The position numbers were made by a program, and so were the translations under genes. Below, piece after piece: positions 1 to 5,449 of a stretch of DNA of 10,513 bases (positions are counted from its first letter, which is position 1; the number at the start of each line of letters is the position of its first letter). The stretch lies in the NCBI GenBank assembly GCA_946410535.1, contig CAMKAR010000044.1, positions 1 through 10,513 on the forward strand. The letters run 5' to 3'. The notes under the pieces are model-generated. The model was not told where the DNA came from. It was given only the letters and a program-made list of their open reading frames with translations, and searched no databases. Source of the stretch: an uncultured Bacteroidales bacterium. GTDB lineage: Bacteria; Bacteroidota; Bacteroidia; Bacteroidales; F082.

Positions 1-139
1 GTTTCTGAAACCCCCGACCCCCTTAAAAGGGGGACACCTGCCGGCTGCCAACCTATCGGACGTGAGCCTACCGGACCCAAGTCCTGCGTCGCTTTGCGCT
101 TCCCCCTTTTAAGGGGGCCAGGGGGTTTCCGAAAACCCC
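1..139. repeat. MITE-like inverted-repeat element, copy 1
   Basis: Non-coding. The left arm (about 5-36) and right arm (about 100-133) are imperfect inverted repeats of roughly 33 bp. Each arm contains a smaller hairpin in which CCCCCTT pairs with AAGGGGG. The centre is a GC-rich spacer with the phrase TACCGGACCCAAGT. The same left arm, phrase and right arm recur at 3742-3936, so this is a dispersed element and not chance. There is no room for a transposase, which fits a non-autonomous, MITE-like element; the class is inferred. The left boundary may lie outside the window. Confidence 0.75.
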
Positions 140-146
140 GGCAGGC

Positions 147-183
147 AAAAAACACATAGAGACGCCACAATGTGACGTCTCTA
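147..183 (-). terminator. Probable rho-independent terminator after the TA module
   Basis: On the minus strand an 8-bp stem (157-164 with 176-183, TAGAGACG/CGTCTCTA) is extended by an inner CACA/TGTG pairing after one mismatch. It is followed 4 nt later by six T residues (147-152). It lies about 130 nt past the toxin stop codon. The same hairpin, with a weaker T tract, follows the lipoprotein gene at 1303-1337. Palindromes of the GTAGAGACG type are also common dispersed repeats in Bacteroidales, so it may be both terminator and repeat. Confidence 0.6.
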
Positions 184-295
184 CGATCTTCATGCGGGAA
201 TGGAAAATCTCCCTTCCCTCGGCTTGCGGAATCGGAAATCCCGCCTCCTTGCGAACCGCTTAGTTGCCATCCCACACCAAACGGACAAAGCAGCC
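149..295. repeat. 147-bp direct repeat, copy A (partner of 1303-1449)
   Basis: Aligns without gaps to 1303-1449 at an offset of 1154, with 5 mismatches in 147 bases. Homology stops sharply on both sides. It contains a terminator hairpin, about 75 nt of untranslated sequence, the stop codon and the last 11 codons of a gene related to the lipoprotein at 1414-3285. Together the two copies bracket the toxin-antitoxin module. Confidence 0.95.
260..295 (-). pseudogene. 3'-terminal remnant of a FISUMP-like lipoprotein paralogue
   Basis: On the minus strand the codons read GCFVRLVWDGN then TAA. This matches the GCCVRLVWDAN ending of the intact lipoprotein at 1414-3285. Upstream, from about position 296, similarity vanishes and the toxin 3' end begins at 314. 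Only the last 11 codons and the 3' untranslated region remain, so the body of this paralogue was deleted or replaced. Alternatively the segment was copied here as part of a repeat unit. Confidence 0.75.
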
Positions 296-313
296 AAATT
301 CGCAAGCACTGGG

Positions 314-646
314 TCAAATTTCTTCCGTATCGGGCAACTCCATTGTCAACATCTTTGACGGAATGATGTCGTAAACCAATACATAATCCTTGTAAATAGT
401 GAAAAACACTGCAAATCGCCCTTTTTTCACAAGCATACGCCTGGAATTCGGATGTCGTACATACGCCGTATCCAATAGTAAGGTAGGCATTGTATCCGCA
501 CGATACGACAGTGTAAGAATCTCATCAACAAGTGTATTTGCGTATCGAACTCCCGATTCGGCAGTGTTTATCGATGAAATGTATTCCGCAATCTCATCTA
601 TCTTGTCGTAAAGTCCTCTTGTAAACCTAACCTTGTACGTTTTCAT
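314..646 (-). CDS. RelE/ParE-superfamily type II toxin
   Basis: A 110-residue protein of usual size for the RelE/ParE superfamily. The N-terminus KTYKVRFTRGLYDKIDEIAE has the family's first strand followed by an amphipathic helix. The C-terminal half has the typical pattern of an arginine pair (RRMLVKKGRFAVFF, about residues 69-82) followed by a hydrophobic strand YVLVYDII. Members are either ribosome-dependent mRNA endonucleases (RelE type) or gyrase poisons (ParE type); the sequence alone does not decide which. The start ATG lies inside the antitoxin gene, overlapping it by 20 nt, typical of translationally coupled TA operons with the antitoxin first. The gene is intact. A shared terminator follows at 147-183. 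Confidence 0.85.
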   Translation of the reverse strand: MKTYKVRFTRGLYDKIDEIAEYISSINTAESGVRYANTLVDEILTLSYRADTMPTLLLDTAYVRHPNSRRMLVKKGRFAVFFTIYKDYVLVYDIIPSKMLTMELPDTEEI

Positions 647-791
647 ACCGCTTGGCTACCGTTTCCACCAACTTAGCCCTGAATTCCTCAGGTCCGACAC
701 TGTTTCTCAACTCTCTCTCAAGCACATAGTTATCAGTACTTCTGCGGTTTTCTCTTAGGATTCGTTTTTTGATGATTAACTCACTATTCAT
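627..791 (-). CDS. Putative antitoxin partner of the RelE/ParE toxin
   Basis: A 54-residue, charged protein beginning MNSELIIKKRILREN and ending VAKRYENVQG, whose 3' end overlaps the toxin start by 20 nt. I do not recognise a known DNA-binding antitoxin fold (ribbon-helix-helix, HTH or Phd/YefM); the residues after about 20 look helical. The antitoxin role is inferred from size, order and overlap. An in-frame ATG at 803 would add MEKN. I prefer 791 because a TAnnTTTG box at 812-819 would put the transcript start only a few bases before 803, and because GGAAAAGA precedes 791. A much longer upstream extension is open in frame but runs through repeats and is not credible coding. Confidence 0.7.
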   Translation of the reverse strand: MNSELIIKKRILRENRRSTDNYVLERELRNSVGPEEFRAKLVETVAKRYENVQG

Positions 792-811
792 ATTCTTTTC
801 CATATTTTCCG

Positions 812-819
812 CAAAAATA
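812..819 (-). promoter_or_regulatory. Bacteroidetes -7 box of the TA operon
   Basis: Minus strand reads TATTTTTG, an exact match to TAnnTTTG, followed by C. Transcription would begin about 5 nt downstream, leaving a leader of roughly 15 nt before the ATG at 791. I see no convincing -33 TTTG at the ideal distance; a TTG lies closer than expected. Confidence 0.6.
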
Positions 820-936
820 CAATTAATTCTCAACCATGCAGCCAATTTTTGAAAAAAACGCAAACCGCACACCCCAAAGAAACCCAAAAAACGCCCTTCT
901 TCCCACATTCCCCATGAAAAACACAAAGCCCCCACA

Positions 937-997
937 GTCGCGGAGCGACGGCGGACATTAAGCAGGGGTGAAGTCCGCAAGGACGAGAACCCCTGCT
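937..997. repeat. Two adjacent hairpins, one with a GCAA tetraloop
   Basis: Hairpin 1 (937-949) is GTCGC-GGA-GCGAC. Hairpin 2 (961-997) has a 9-bp outer stem AGCAGGGGT/ACCCCTGCT, a purine-rich internal loop GAA/GAGA, a 4-bp stem GTCC/GGAC and a GCAA (GNRA) loop. No coding gene covers this stretch. They could be dispersed intergenic repeats or part of a structured RNA. The pairing is visible directly; the role is unknown. Confidence 0.65.
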
Positions 998-1031
998 CTT
1001 GCACGGCTACTACAAGGAGTGGCAATATAAC

Positions 1032-1060
1032 CTGGATTGCTTCGTGCCTCGCAATGACGC
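1032..1060. repeat. Half copy of a dispersed CTGGATTG...GCAATGACGC repeat
   Basis: This segment starts CTGGATTGCTTCGTG and ends CCTCGCAATGACGC. It matches one arm of the inverted-repeat element inside the glycosyltransferase gene (reverse complement of 5932-5960) apart from a few bases missing in the middle. Repeats of this kind (GTCATTGCGAGG...GCAATCC) are known from many unrelated bacterial genomes. Here it is intergenic. Confidence 0.8.
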
Positions 1061-1092
1061 AAAGCGACGCAGAGCGGGACAACAGCCCCCCC

Positions 1093-1183
1093 GCGTCTGA
1101 AAGACGCAACCTCCCGTAACCGTAGGTCTGCGACCTACGGCAGCAGAGACCACGACCTACGGCAGCAGAGACCACGACCTACG
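1093..1183. repeat. Hairpins plus a 22-bp tandem repeat
   Basis: GCGTCT-GAA-AGACGC (1093-1107) is a 6-bp hairpin. CGTAGGTC-TGC-GACCTACG (1121-1139) is an 8-bp hairpin. The second arm of the latter begins a 22-bp unit, GACCTACGGCAGCAGAGACC plus AC, present twice without mismatch (1132-1153 and 1154-1175) and followed by a partial third copy to 1183. The repeats are contiguous without spacers, so this is not a CRISPR array. Confidence 0.85.
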
Positions 1184-1212
1184 ACAGGCAGCGACCCCGA
1201 CCCACGGCAGCT

Positions 1213-1246
1213 CCCCGCCAGGCAGCACCCCGCCAGGCAACACCCC
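1213..1246. repeat. 15-bp tandem repeat, two copies plus four bases
   Basis: CCCCGCCAGGCAGCA (1213-1227) is followed directly by CCCCGCCAGGCAACA (1228-1242) and CCCC. One mismatch separates the units. Intergenic; probably slippage-derived. Confidence 0.8.
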
Positions 1247-1254
1247 GGTAGGGA

Positions 1255-1274
1255 CAGCGGGTCTTGACCCGCTG
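1255..1274. repeat. Near-perfect 20-bp palindrome
   Basis: CAGCGGGTC-TT-GACCCGCTG: 9-bp arms with a 2-base centre. It closes the run of palindromes between the TA module and the lipoprotein terminator. It has no T tract in either direction, so it is more likely a dispersed repeat than a terminator. Confidence 0.8.
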
Positions 1275-1302
1275 ACGCTGCCGCCGTCCATCCTGCCGCA
1301 AT

Positions 1303-1337
1303 AAAACACATAGAGACGCCACAATGTGACGTCTCTA
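1303..1337 (-). terminator. Probable terminator of the lipoprotein operon
   Basis: The hairpin at 1311-1337 on the minus strand has the same 8-bp outer and 4-bp inner stems as the one at 157-183. It lies 77 nt beyond the lipoprotein stop and is followed by TGTGTTTTATT, an interrupted T tract. Position and structure favour termination, more weakly than in the other copy. Confidence 0.5.
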
Positions 1338-1449
1338 CGATCTTCATGCGGGAATGGAAAATCTCCCTTCCCCAGGCTTGCGGAATCGGAAATCCCGCCT
1401 CCTTGAGAACCGCTTAGTTGGCATCCCACACCAAACGGACACAGCAGCC
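1303..1449. repeat. 147-bp direct repeat, copy B (partner of 149-295)
   Basis: The intact-gene copy: it includes the last codons and stop (1414-1416) of the lipoprotein, its 3' untranslated sequence and the terminator hairpin. The mismatches with copy A lie at 1376, 1377, 1406, 1422 and 1442 (approximate). Two fall in codons, changing C to F and A to G. The mismatches are not confined to adenines. Confidence 0.95.
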
Positions 1450-3285
1450 TTGGTCACGAGACAGATTAGTATTACCCACTCCAAACTCCTCAGTAACTTC
1501 GGGTTGTGAAGGTGTGGAATTTGGATCACCTTGGTATATGCTACCAGTAATTCCGAACCAAAGGTATTGTGCGCTTCTATCAGTACCGTTAAACGAAGCC
1601 GTCCAATAGTAGCCCTGGCCATGAATATTACGGTTATTTGTCCAAGTTGTGTAGTAATTGTACTTATAATAATAACCGCCACCGCCAGAGCGGACGCCGA
1701 CAGCAGGCAGGAACACGGCTCCGGCAGCCAACAACTTATACATATTAGAAGTATTCACATTGCAGCATCCATCACCGTTAGTCGAATACTTATACACATC
1801 AATCGTATAATATTGATCGGTTTGGTTATACCAATCAGAACTGAAAGAAATACCAGTGGTAGGGTTGCCCCAGAGGTCGGTAGTAGGAAAGGTTCTTGTG
1901 AGGTCTGCAGGTTCGACAAAATCGTCGGGGAACAATAAAAGTCCCTCGCATTGCACTTCCTTGGGCTGGTAATTGTAAAACTTTACCAGCATGAAACGCT
2001 TGTCTCCCCTCGCTGTGTTATTGAGCAGATAGTCCCACTCGCTTGCAGTGGGGGTGCGCCAATAGGTATTCGGGAATGCACATCCCCAATCTGTCTCTAA
2101 CGTACGGCTCAAATCCTTACGTCCTGTTACATAATAAGTTGATGACACATCCATAAAGGGTCCGGAGGGTTGGGTGTAATATCCCCAGCAGAATCGATCC
2201 ATGCTGGGTCCAGAATTATTAGATATCAGCGGACCATTAGTACCATTCGATTGTTTTATGCTTTGTAAAACGTTGTGCGAGTTGTATACCGGTTCACCAT
2301 AGCACTCTTCAACCTGGCTGTTGTGGAATTCCCAAGTATTCGAGCTAGGGGTACGTTTCAGGTTGGCCTTCGAGAAATAGACTTTCTTCGTTGGACTCAC
2401 CGAGAACACAGACAAGTTATTGCCGCTATGGACAGCATCAGTCAGAGATGGTGCAGGAATGGAAGGATTCTTGATGAGGATACCTTCGCCCACGCCAGCG
2501 TCGACATAGCCGTTGGCCACAATTGTAGGCATGCTGCCTTCTCCTTTCCATTCCAGGTCTGAGTTGCCAGTAAGGGTGGTTCCTGGCAGCAGGATGCCCC
2601 ATCTGTGGGTAATCACGCCTTCTTCGCCATAAAGGGTCATGGTGCCAGTGCTTGTTGTAATGGGCGTAATGTCATTGTTGGCAAAGTCGATGGTGGCTTC
2701 AGTCAGCACGTTCGACAGGTTAACGTTCATATACACCTGGTTTTGCAGGTTGAACCTCACCAAGGCGCACTTGTACTCCAAAACGGCAGAGTAGTTGGTG
2801 GCAGTCGCCGTATATGGCTGGCTTGAGTGGCCGTAGCAGAGCACGGGCAGGTTGCTGGTTTGGTTATCAATGCTGATGGTACGTGAAGTTATTTCTGCTG
2901 TTCCCTCTTCAATCGTTTCGGGAAGTGCCTCAGAAAGCGCCGCGTTGCCCACGAAGTAGAAGTGCAGATAGTCGGCACTTGTAGGGGCATTAAGTTGGCC
3001 GCCGAAAGCGCCATTATTATAGGTCAGTTGGCCGATGTATTTGCCGTTGTGGCCCACATAGAGGACATCGCCTTCGCGGAATTGGATCACGCCGAGGTTC
3101 GGGGCCACTGCGTGCCTGCCGCCGTTGTCGTTCACGTTCACATCGAGGCTTTCGCCGTTGCTTACGTTCAAGGTGACGTAAACCTTTTCTCCACTATCGC
3201 CATTGGTGGGAGTTTCCTGTTTCTTGCATTGGCTCATTCCAAGCACGAGAGCCAAAGCCATGATGATTGTGCTAAGTCTTTTCAT
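1414..3285 (-). CDS. Surface lipoprotein with FISUMP-like C-terminal domain
   Basis: A 623-residue exported protein. Residues 1-20 (MKRLSTIIMALALVLGMSQC) form a lipoprotein signal with the modified Cys at 20; Gln at -1 is atypical but tolerable. Residues about 30-280 are beta-rich and Asn/Thr-rich, loosely like fimbrillin-type domains; this part is uncertain. From about 298 (KKVYFSKANLKRTPSSNTWEF) to the end lies the architecture of Bacteroidetes proteins related to the Fibrobacter succinogenes major paralogous domain: a WRTPTASEWDYLL motif near 408, LLLFPDDF, AGAVFLPAVGVRSG near 519-533, GYYWTASF, and a terminal GCCVRLVW. The stretch after VRSG is strikingly Tyr/Asn-rich. Probably a surface adhesin or glycan-contact protein; ligand unknown. 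It follows the small exported gene by 17 nt, with no obvious Shine-Dalgarno, and ends in a repeat shared with a vanished paralogue. Confidence 0.8.
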   Translation of the reverse strand: MKRLSTIIMALALVLGMSQCKKQETPTNGDSGEKVYVTLNVSNGESLDVNVNDNGGRHAVAPNLGVIQFREGDVLYVGHNGKYIGQLTYNNGAFGGQLNAPTSADYLHFYFVGNAALSEALPETIEEGTAEITSRTISIDNQTSNLPVLCYGHSSQPYTATATNYSAVLEYKCALVRFNLQNQVYMNVNLSNVLTEATIDFANNDITPITTSTGTMTLYGEEGVITHRWGILLPGTTLTGNSDLEWKGEGSMPTIVANGYVDAGVGEGILIKNPSIPAPSLTDAVHSGNNLSVFSVSPTKKVYFSKANLKRTPSSNTWEFHNSQVEECYGEPVYNSHNVLQSIKQSNGTNGPLISNNSGPSMDRFCWGYYTQPSGPFMDVSSTYYVTGRKDLSRTLETDWGCAFPNTYWRTPTASEWDYLLNNTARGDKRFMLVKFYNYQPKEVQCEGLLLFPDDFVEPADLTRTFPTTDLWGNPTTGISFSSDWYNQTDQYYTIDVYKYSTNGDGCCNVNTSNMYKLLAAGAVFLPAVGVRSGGGGYYYKYNYYTTWTNNRNIHGQGYYWTASFNGTDRSAQYLWFGITGSIYQGDPNSTPSQPEVTEEFGVGNTNLSRDQGCCVRLVWDAN

Positions 3286-3302
3286 TGTAAATTGATGTGT
3301 TT

Positions 3303-3662
3303 TTAGTTGTTTTCCTGTTTTTTACGTTTTTTCGAGAATGCGTAGGCCGCGCCAGCCGCAGCCATGATGAAGAGTCCGCTGCCGAGCGGTGCGGGAGGTT
3401 CTTGTCCGAACGTTCCGATGCCAATCCCGTAGTTGCCACCTGTTTGGCCGCCATCGCCACCGAATTGTCCGGTTCCGATGTTGAAGGAAGTGCTGCTTCT
3501 CGTGGGGTTGCCCATCAGCCCGCCTTGCGGTTGTTCGGTGGGTGCATTGGTGCCAAACAAGCCTCCTGGTCTGCCTTGTGCGTTCAAGGTCGTGGTCGGC
3601 ACCATCATGGCCGCCAGCCCAAGCGCGAACGCGACAGTTTTCAAAGATTTGGTTGTTTTCAT
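3303..3662 (-). CDS. Small exported Gly-rich protein with C-terminal sorting-like tail
   Basis: A 119-residue protein of unrecognised family. Residues 1-28 form a signal peptide (KTTKSLK, hydrophobic core, LNA cleavage site before Gln29). Residues 29-87 are low-complexity Gly/Gln/Thr/Asn-rich, likely disordered. The end is tripartite: PLGSG (92-96), a hydrophobic segment FIMAAAGAAYAF (98-109), then a basic tail SKKRKKQENN. That layout resembles PEP-CTERM-like sorting tails or a simple C-terminal membrane anchor; homology to a named CTERM family is not claimed. It is the first gene of a probable two-gene operon with the lipoprotein. The start has no clear Shine-Dalgarno and sits just below an AT-rich heptamer repeat. 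An AACCTTTG at about 3727-3734 (minus strand) is only a weak promoter candidate. Confidence 0.75.
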   Translation of the reverse strand: MKTTKSLKTVAFALGLAAMMVPTTTLNAQGRPGGLFGTNAPTEQPQGGLMGNPTRSSTSFNIGTGQFGGDGGQTGGNYGIGIGTFGQEPPAPLGSGLFIMAAAGAAYAFSKKRKKQENN

Positions 3663-3670
3663 TGAGTTGA

Positions 3671-3733
3671 GATTTAAGGATTTAAAGATTTAATAATTAA
3701 GATTTAAAGATTCAAGATTCAAGATTTCAAAGG
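3671..3733. repeat. AT-rich heptamer repeat (GATTTAA / GATTCAA)
   Basis: About eight imperfect copies of GATTTAA or GATTCAA in succession, some separated by one or two bases. They occupy the whole region immediately upstream of the minus-strand small exported gene. They could form iterated binding sites or a slippage-prone spacer in its promoter; function is unknown. Confidence 0.75.
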
Positions 3734-3741
3734 TTGGGGTT

Positions 3742-3936
3742 GTTTTTGAAACCCCCGACCCCCTTAAAAGGGGGACACCTACCGGACACGGGCCTACCGG
3801 ACCCAAGTTCTGCGCCGCTTTGCGCCGTCCCCCTTTTAAGGGGGCCAGGGGGTTTCCAAAGACCCAAACTCCTGCGCCGCTTTGCGCTTCCCCCTTTTAA
3901 GGGGGCCAGGGGGTTTCCGAAGACCCCGATAGGCAC
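3742..3936. repeat. MITE-like inverted-repeat element, copy 2, right arm duplicated
   Basis: The left arm starts TTTTTGAAACCCCCGACC and matches the arm at 1-36 closely; the internal phrase CCTACCGGACCCAAGT is shared too. Unlike copy 1, the right part is present twice in tandem with a period of 62 bp (about 3805-3865 and 3866-3927). Each unit contains GCGCCGCTTTGCGC and the CCCCCTTTTAAGGGGG-CCAGGGGGTTTCC arm. It lies between divergent operons, so insertion would not disrupt a gene. Confidence 0.85.
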
Positions 3937-4091
3937 AAAAAAATCCAAAACAAGCCATTCCAGCCTGTCTTGGACTAAGGGTATGCAAAAACTCGGAAAG
4001 GAGATTTACCCCCCCCCATTTTTTCGCGTAACTTATTAATATTCAATATATTACAAAGGTTTTTCATTCCTTTTTGGCTATTTTCAAGCCG

Positions 4092-4099
4092 CAAAAATA
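4092..4099 (-). promoter_or_regulatory. Candidate minus-strand -7 box
   Basis: Minus strand reads TATTTTTGC, an exact TAnnTTTG match. If used, it would transcribe leftward through the inverted-repeat element and could supply the small exported protein/lipoprotein operon with a leader of about 420 nt, or a non-coding transcript. No -33 partner is clear, so this is tentative. Confidence 0.35.
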
Positions 4100-4181
4100 C
4101 ATAAAATCTTCCATTCGCCATCCATTTTTTCCCCAAAAAACATATTTTTCAGAAACACAAAAAACAAACCGTTTTTTCCCT

Positions 4182-4189
4182 TAGTTTTG
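4182..4189 (+). promoter_or_regulatory. Bacteroidetes -7 box of the PHP/glycosyltransferase operon
   Basis: TAGTTTTG followed by C matches TAnnTTTG. It lies 21 nt before the ATG at 4211, giving a leader of about 15 nt without a Shine-Dalgarno, common in this phylum. The box overlaps the upstream in-frame TTG at 4187, which argues against that TTG as start. The same TTAGTTTTGCAG sequence precedes the DUF2079 gene on the other strand. Confidence 0.65.
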
Positions 4190-4210
4190 CAGTCTGATTC
4201 GTTACCTACC

Positions 4211-5449
4211 ATGACAAAGAAAAAACATAGCGGTTTCTGGTTCCATTTCGGAAGGACGATGGCGGCCTTGGGCATCCTGTTGCTGCTGCTCATCCTGTTC
4301 GTCTACCTCTCCGTGCCCACCTACAGCTTCAAGGAGCCGCGCCCTTTCAGCGGGGAATATCTCTACAATCCCTACCAGGACATAAACCCCGACCAATGGA
4401 AGAAATACCATTTCCATTGCCACTCGCGCAAATATTTCGGCCTGACCAACGGAAGAAAAAGCACCGAAGCGGCCATCGACAGCGTGTATCAAGCCTTGGG
4501 CTACGACCACTACGGCATCTCCGACTACATGGGCATCAACAAGCATAACGCTGATAAAGAGGACTATATCCCCGCCTACGAACACGGCTACGGCCTCATC
4601 CGCAAGACGCACCAAATCTGCATCGGGGCCGAAAAAGTGTATTGGCCCGACTTCCCTTTCATGCAAAACCTCAGCATGAAACAGCACATGATCAACAAGT
4701 TGGGCGAACGAAGCCGTTTCGTCATGCCTGCCCACGCCTCGTTCACCAAAGGCTACAAGGTGAGCGACATGAAATGGCTGAGCAACTACCGCCTGATTGA
4801 GGTGGTGAACCCCTACGGCAACGCCATCGAGCATTGGGATGTGGCGCTTTCCAACGGACATAGGGTTTATGCCCTTGGCGACGACGACACGCACAACATC
4901 ACCAACGTGCACGAGGTGTGCCGCAACCTGACCATGGTCAACACGCCCGACCTGCAAGCCGAAAACGTTTACGATGCCTTGGAAAAAGGCTTGTGCTATG
5001 CCGTGGAGTTCGACAATTACTATTATCATCCCCTGACCCTCGAGCAAAAGGCGAAAGAAGCCCACGCACTCGACCATTTGACTCAGGCCCAACTCGTTGG
5101 CGACACGCTTTTCATCCAAACCTCAGCCGAGACCATGCGCCAAGTGCAATTCATCGGGCAAGACGGCAAGGTGCTGAAAACCGAAGAGAACGTGGCAACG
5201 GCCCAATACGTCATCCAGCCCGAAGACACCTATGTGCGCACCCGCATCGACCTCAACGGGAGGAACTTCCTGTATCTGAACCCCGTCACTCGGCACCCCA
5301 CCTCCATCGTCGTCGACCGCCGTCTCGACAGCATCAACTACGCGCAAACCATACTCTATTGGGTGGTCTATGCCGTGGCCTTCGTGGCCTTCGTTTGGTA
5401 TCTCATCAAAAAAAGAAAAGAAAGGAAAACCGATGCCGATGCAAGTTAA
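4211..5449 (+). CDS. Membrane-anchored PHP-domain metallohydrolase
   Basis: A 412-residue protein with an N-terminal membrane helix (about 17-35) and a second near the C-terminus (about 378-398) followed by a basic KKRKERK tail. Between them is a PHP-type fold with visible metal ligands: HFHCH (67-71), SDY (Asp105), GAE (Glu141), AHAS (His175) and GDDDTH (224-228, with Asp226 and His228). PHP proteins bind two or three metal ions and hydrolyse phosphoester bonds; this member's substrate is unknown. After about residue 260 a beta-rich region precedes the last helix. Topology suggests the catalytic domain is outside the inner membrane, though this is inferred. The stop overlaps the following glycosyltransferase by 17 nt, indicating an operon and perhaps a shared envelope-glycan or lipid-phosphate substrate. 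The set of key residues appears complete. Confidence 0.8.
   Translation: MTKKKHSGFWFHFGRTMAALGILLLLLILFVYLSVPTYSFKEPRPFSGEYLYNPYQDINPDQWKKYHFHCHSRKYFGLTNGRKSTEAAIDSVYQALGYDHYGISDYMGINKHNADKEDYIPAYEHGYGLIRKTHQICIGAEKVYWPDFPFMQNLSMKQHMINKLGERSRFVMPAHASFTKGYKVSDMKWLSNYRLIEVVNPYGNAIEHWDVALSNGHRVYALGDDDTHNITNVHEVCRNLTMVNTPDLQAENVYDALEKGLCYAVEFDNYYYHPLTLEQKAKEAHALDHLTQAQLVGDTLFIQTSAETMRQVQFIGQDGKVLKTEENVATAQYVIQPEDTYVRTRIDLNGRNFLYLNPVTRHPTSIVVDRRLDSINYAQTILYWVVYAVAFVAFVWYLIKKRKERKTDADAS

Larger units (their letters stand above)
3937..4210. other. Intergenic region between divergent operons
   Basis: No credible coding sequence. It contains a run of nine C residues (4009-4017), AT-rich DNA around 4034-4060, a weak 4-bp hairpin (4076-4090, GGCT/AGCC), and TAnnTTTG boxes on both strands. 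Frames open on either strand here have no coding character. Confidence 0.6.

Noticed and set aside
314..646. Integron-type cassette carrying the TA module
   Set aside because: No attC-like site with R/L boxes and no integrase are visible; the bracketing repeats are gene-end duplicates.
627..1175. Antitoxin read as a 182-residue protein from a far upstream start
   Set aside because: The extension runs through palindromes, a tandem repeat and the dispersed repeat, and a good -7 box lies at 812-819, downstream of that start. The short form is far more credible.
1132..1183. Possible CRISPR array from the 22-bp repeats
   Set aside because: The units are directly contiguous with no spacers, only about 2.4 copies exist, and no cas gene is present.
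149..1449. Template/variable repeat pair of a diversity-generating retroelement
   Set aside because: The five differences are not adenine-specific, most of the repeat is untranslated 3' sequence, and no reverse transcriptase is in the window.
4187..4210. TTG start at 4187 for the PHP protein
   Set aside because: The codon lies within the promoter -7 box, so it would not be transcribed as a start; ATG at 4211 fits better.
4202..5119. Long open frame (305 codons) on the minus strand opposite the PHP gene
   Set aside because: The His/Val-rich low-character translation is the antisense shadow of a GC-rich gene with intact PHP metal-binding motifs.
5370..5432. Upstream ATG (5370) for the first glycosyltransferase
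   Set aside because: It would add a Trp/Ser-rich peptide encoded inside the preceding gene's transmembrane segment, with no ribosome site; AAAGGA precedes the ATG at 5433.
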